From Flavisolibacter longurius (GTDB lineage: Bacteria > Bacteroidota > Bacteroidia > Chitinophagales > Chitinophagaceae), in the NCBI GenBank assembly GCA_014163555.1, contig JACJGO010000006.1, positions 216,809 to 280,808 on the forward strand: DNA of 64,000 nt. The letters are read 5' to 3'. Positions within the stretch are counted from its first letter, which is position 1; every line of letters starts with the position of its first letter. The position numbers and the translations under genes were made by a program. This document shows, one piece after another, positions 61,265 through 64,000 of this stretch. The notes beneath the pieces were generated by a model. It had not been told where the DNA came from and did not search any database. It saw nothing but the letters and a program-made list of their open reading frames with translations.

Positions 61265-61281
61265 CAGATATGGCTTACGAC

Positions 61282-62220
61282 CTATTGGCAATGGTTTGCA
61301 TTAATAAAGGCTCCAATGTTAGAACCTGCTGCCTGAGCTTGTGCTTTGGTAACACCGTTGCTTGTGGCAGGAAGATCAAAATACAAGAAGGTAGAATTTC
61401 CTTGCATGCCTTCTTTAATCAATGAAGATAAATTTAGGCCGGTGAAATACATTTCGATTAAAGCTGCGTCATCAGCAACGGCAGCTTCTGCCTCACTTAA
61501 GCGAACAGCACCCAGTTGGAAGAAGGCATTCATGGTCTGATCACCTCCTCTTCCTTTGTCAATGTCCCAAAAGTTCATACCGTGTGCTTGCGTATAGGTA
61601 ATGCCACCAACTGTTAAGCCATCAGCCCAAAATTCGGCAGCACCATTTTGCGTAGCACCATTGGCAAAAAAGAAGCCCTGGCTGAACGAACAATAGTCAG
61701 TAAGCGGGCATCCTGGTGCTTTGATAGTACCTGTATTGCAAGATGTGCCCGCTTTTACCCAGCCTGTTGCAGTTTCAAAGATTTCGTAACCTCTATCAAA
61801 TGTGATAACCAATACCCACTGTGTTGCAGCATCAAAATTAATCTTGATAAAGTTAGTGGTTGTGGCTTGTGGATAGCAGCCGGTGCCCGACCCTTCAGAT
61901 GGGCTCAAATCTGCTGGTGCTCCATTTACAGTTGCAGAAACTATATCAGCAAAGGTGGCACTTTTGTCACCGCAATTATTTAAGTCTATGATAAGATGGC
62001 TTAAATTTTTGGCGTTGGCTTTTGCACGGGTAATGGTGTACGTCCAAGTTTTTCCATCAGGACTGACAGTAGTAACAATGTTGTAATCGGCAAAATTACT
62101 GGTGGAATTGGGACTGCCTTTTTTAGCATTACTAGATACTAAAGGCGAATTGAGATCTTTTTGACAGGCAAAAAAGACAGTAGCCAACATGGCTAATAGG
62201 GACAATTTCAGAACTTTCAT
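61282..62220 (-). CDS. hypothetical lipoprotein
   Basis: A 312-aa lipoprotein (MKVLKLSLLAMLATVFFAC). The body is beta-rich with several cysteines: DLNNCGDKSATFADIVS, GTGCYPQATTT, CNTGTIKAPGCPLTDYCSF, then a helical end (ALIEMYFTGLNLSSLIKEG). No family recognised. The frame is open 59 codons further upstream, but without a signal. More AT-rich than its neighbours. Confidence 0.75.
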   Translation of the reverse strand: MKVLKLSLLAMLATVFFACQKDLNSPLVSSNAKKGSPNSTSNFADYNIVTTVSPDGKTWTYTITRAKANAKNLSHLIIDLNNCGDKSATFADIVSATVNGAPADLSPSEGSGTGCYPQATTTNFIKINFDAATQWVLVITFDRGYEIFETATGWVKAGTSCNTGTIKAPGCPLTDYCSFSQGFFFANGATQNGAAEFWADGLTVGGITYTQAHGMNFWDIDKGRGGDQTMNAFFQLGAVRLSEAEAAVADDAALIEMYFTGLNLSSLIKEGMQGNSTFLYFDLPATSNGVTKAQAQAAGSNIGAFINANHCQ

Positions 62221-62683
62221 TTTTACTGATTTAAGGTTTAAAATTTTTATAGCGGGTGATTTGAGGAAGGAGTTGCGGGAGACCATGTGGATCCGTAGAA
62301 GCAGTTTTTGTTTTTGAACACTTGTTTCATAAAGACGGTTTCGTTTTGGTTTTTTTCGAACCGAATAGGTATTACACTTCACCCCTTGCCGGGGCAAGCA
62401 TCGATTTGTTTAATGGGCGCTATATATCTTGATGGATTCGGTGTTTTATCACGGGAATCGTTGTGCAATACGAAATTTGCGGTTGCATCAAGCAAAACGG
62501 AAAGGATGTCCTTCTGTTTCTGGCGCAGTAGTTTAATTTAATTCGAGGGAAACGGAGGAGTGGTGGATTCGCAGGATTTGGAGAGGTCGTCAGGATAAAT
62601 GAAAACAAATTGTTTTTCATTTAGTTGTGTGCAAAGATGCGGGTAAAAAAGCCCCTTGGCAATCGCATAAATATGTGATATTT
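62221..62683. other. intergenic region, nothing recognised
   Basis: About 460 nt. A 66-codon minus-strand frame (62420-62620) lacks coding character. No repeat copy or RNA gene seen. Confidence 0.4.
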
Positions 62684-63304
62684 TTATCTAAACCGGGCCG
62701 CAATTTCTGCCCTTGACCGCACATTCAACTTCGAATAAATTTTTCGGATGTGCGAGTTAACCGTGTCAATTGAAACAAAGCACCGCGTAGCAATTTCCTT
62801 ATAAGATAAGCCCGCCATCAAATGCAATAAAACTTCACGTTCGCGGTTGGTCAGATGGTATCTATCCAGATTGGAAAGGTTCTTTATCGGCTGCTGAAAA
62901 TAGGCAAGGATCTTACGTGCAATCTGCCCGTTAATCACGCCTTCTCCTTTGTATACCTTCCGTATAGCTTCCAAAATCGTTTGATGCGGGTCAGTTCTTA
63001 ACAGGTAGCCAATAACGCCGGCTTTCAGAGAACTAAAAATGTATTTATCTTCTTCCAAATCTGTACGGATGATAACCTGCGTATCTGGCAACGCTTCTTT
63101 CAGCCGGTATAGACATTCTATGTTGGATTCATTGCCCCGTTGGCTATTAAAAACTACAACGCCAGGCTTCCATTTTATGACGGCGGACAAATCAGTTAAC
63201 GAATTCCCACTATTCAACACAGTTATATCTTCTGCCTGTTTCAGAAAAGTAATGAGAGCATCTTTATCGGACAGGTTATCTTCAATAAAGCAAACGGATA
63301 TCAT
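62684..63304 (-). CDS. LuxR/NarL-family regulator with degenerate receiver
   Basis: A 206-aa two-domain protein. The C-terminal LuxR helix-turn-helix is intact (LTNREREVLLHLMAGLSYKE, IATRCFVSIDTVNSHIRKIY). The N-terminal receiver keeps the acidic start FIEDN, but the phospho-acceptor position is Asn (VVVFNSQRG instead of D) and the conserved Lys reads Arg (GYLLRTD). Such pseudo-receivers act without phosphorylation. No kinase adjoins it. Confidence 0.9.
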   Translation of the reverse strand: MISVCFIEDNLSDKDALITFLKQAEDITVLNSGNSLTDLSAVIKWKPGVVVFNSQRGNESNIECLYRLKEALPDTQVIIRTDLEEDKYIFSSLKAGVIGYLLRTDPHQTILEAIRKVYKGEGVINGQIARKILAYFQQPIKNLSNLDRYHLTNREREVLLHLMAGLSYKEIATRCFVSIDTVNSHIRKIYSKLNVRSRAEIAARFR

Positions 63305-63650
63305 GTCAGTTATGGTCTTTTGGGCCCCAACCTGTGTTCATCACAGCGGGAGTGGTGTTTTTGGCAGCTAGTTCAACGAAGGATCAGATCTTACTAGGAG
63401 TGGTTTATCAGGTTGGCTGCTCGTAGACTGGGAGAGAGTGATGAAGTTTAAAAGGCAGGAAAATAAAATATAATTTCGGTTGAAAATGGCCGTCTTTCAA
63501 AATGTGTTTAATGAAAATGCCGTTTGCATAGTGGAACTCTGCTCAATGGCTGACGTAATATGTGCAGTATGTAATCCCTCGGTTCAGATGTGCTGTATAT
63601 CAAATTAGCAACTTCAATGAGTAGGGAATTGGGAGAAGTTACAAGGGGCT
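63305..63650. other. intergenic region, nothing recognised
   Basis: About 350 nt between the regulator and the tRNA-fragment terminator. No gene, repeat copy or promoter consensus seen. Confidence 0.4.
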
Positions 63651-63686
63651 AAAAAACAAAAAGCAATTGCGAACAATTGCTTTTTG
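63651..63686 (-). terminator. terminator downstream of the tRNA-Met fragment
   Basis: 13-bp perfect stem CAAAAAGCAATTG / CAATTGCTTTTTG with loop CGAA, followed on the minus strand by TTTTTT. It is the natural end of the tRNA transcript. Confidence 0.9.
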
Positions 63687-63691
63687 TTGAG

Positions 63692-63733
63692 TGGATCCTG
63701 AGGGACTTGAACCCCCGGCCCTCTGATTATGAG
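63692..63733 (-). tRNA. 3' fragment of tRNA-Met/Ile(CAT), candidate att site
   Basis: Read on the minus strand, it holds an anticodon loop CTCATAA, 3' anticodon stem TCAGA, a T-arm GGGGGTTCAAGTCCCTC and acceptor 3' strand AGGATCCA. The sequence before the loop (AGCAA) cannot pair with TCAGA and no D-arm or 5' acceptor strand follows to the right. So only the 3' half exists, in front of a genuine terminator. This is the usual scar left by an element integrated into a tRNA gene. Confidence 0.75.
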
Positions 63734-64000
63734 TTGCTAAAAAGTTGTTTTCTTGTTTTTTCTTGTTGTTGCCTATTCTTTCAAAACCCGCTACTGTAGC
63801 GGATTGTATCGTTTTTATCCTTTCTTTTGTTTTCGCGTTTTCACCTGTTTTTTCACGAAAAGTATGCAAAAAGTGGAGATTTCGCTGTAACTGATCACTC
63901 TATTTCGCTCCTAATTGACCACCCTAAGTTGTATGAAGAAAGAAGGCATGCGGGATTGTTTACTGGCAGGCTAAAGTTAGCGGTTTAGTTATTGTTCTGT
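63734..64000. other. AT-rich sequence beyond the tRNA fragment
   Basis: Poly-pyrimidine and AT-rich, no clear gene before the window ends. If the tRNA fragment is an attachment site, this is the first part of the integrated element. Confidence 0.45.

Noticed and set aside
63692..63733. Intact tRNA-Met gene
   Set aside because: The 5' anticodon stem does not pair and D-arm and 5' acceptor strand are missing.

Overview
The window looks like chromosome of a Bacteroidota bacterium, most likely Chitinophagaceae. The signs are two secreted proteins with type IX secretion (T9SS) sorting tails, many LxxC lipoproteins, a TonB-dependent-receptor-like outer membrane protein, stand-alone PAS/GAF kinases with a LuxR regulator, and promoters of the Bacteroidota form TTG-N20-TAnnTTTG. 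Most of the window is ordinary, moderately GC-rich housekeeping and envelope sequence. Several visibly AT-richer blocks look acquired. Family names come from motifs read by eye; no database search was possible.

Layout. 1-9 kb: end of a PA14/T9SS protein, CinA-like amidohydrolase, msrA, a biliverdin-type bacteriophytochrome kinase, a DUF559 gene running antisense into it, a methyltransferase and small secreted proteins. 8.5-24.5 kb: PAS-GAF-PAS kinase, a T9SS repeat protein, a sorbosone-dehydrogenase-like beta-propeller, a lone receiver protein, VOC, PIG-L, YwbE, NmrA, serine hydrolase and M24 peptidase genes. 24.5-35 kb: an accessory region with two REP-type (RAYT) transposase genes, one truncated, a dispersed set of short hairpin repeats (called A, B and C here), a two-gene AT-rich insert, and an AT-rich defence-like island. 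35-47 kb: flavin amine oxidase, TonB-type receptor, M48-like peptidase, DUF4407 protein and two GH13 enzymes. 47-64 kb: MarR-Arr rifampin-resistance pair, MocR/EamA divergent pair, ilvE, a candidate structured RNA, cytochromes c, asnB, metalloprotease, LuxR regulator, and at the right edge a 3' tRNA-Met(CAT) fragment that looks like an integration scar.

The most interesting system is the tight five-gene minus-strand operon at 30.0-33.8 kb: TIR-like (ThsB/DUF1863 type), SLATT/DUF4231 membrane protein, TIR, TIR-like, and a DUF4071-like Rossmann+TPR protein. It is divergent from an HTH regulator plus SecB-like chaperone pair across an AT-rich region with perfect palindromes. Three putative NAD-cleaving TIR proteins next to a candidate membrane-pore effector suggest an abortive-infection system related to Thoeris but without ThsA. 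REP-like hairpins bracket the island on both sides.

The second is a candidate independent noncoding RNA at 54.9-55.2 kb. It has its own promoter, five regularly spaced AAAAACCA motifs, two mutually exclusive helices and a strong terminator.
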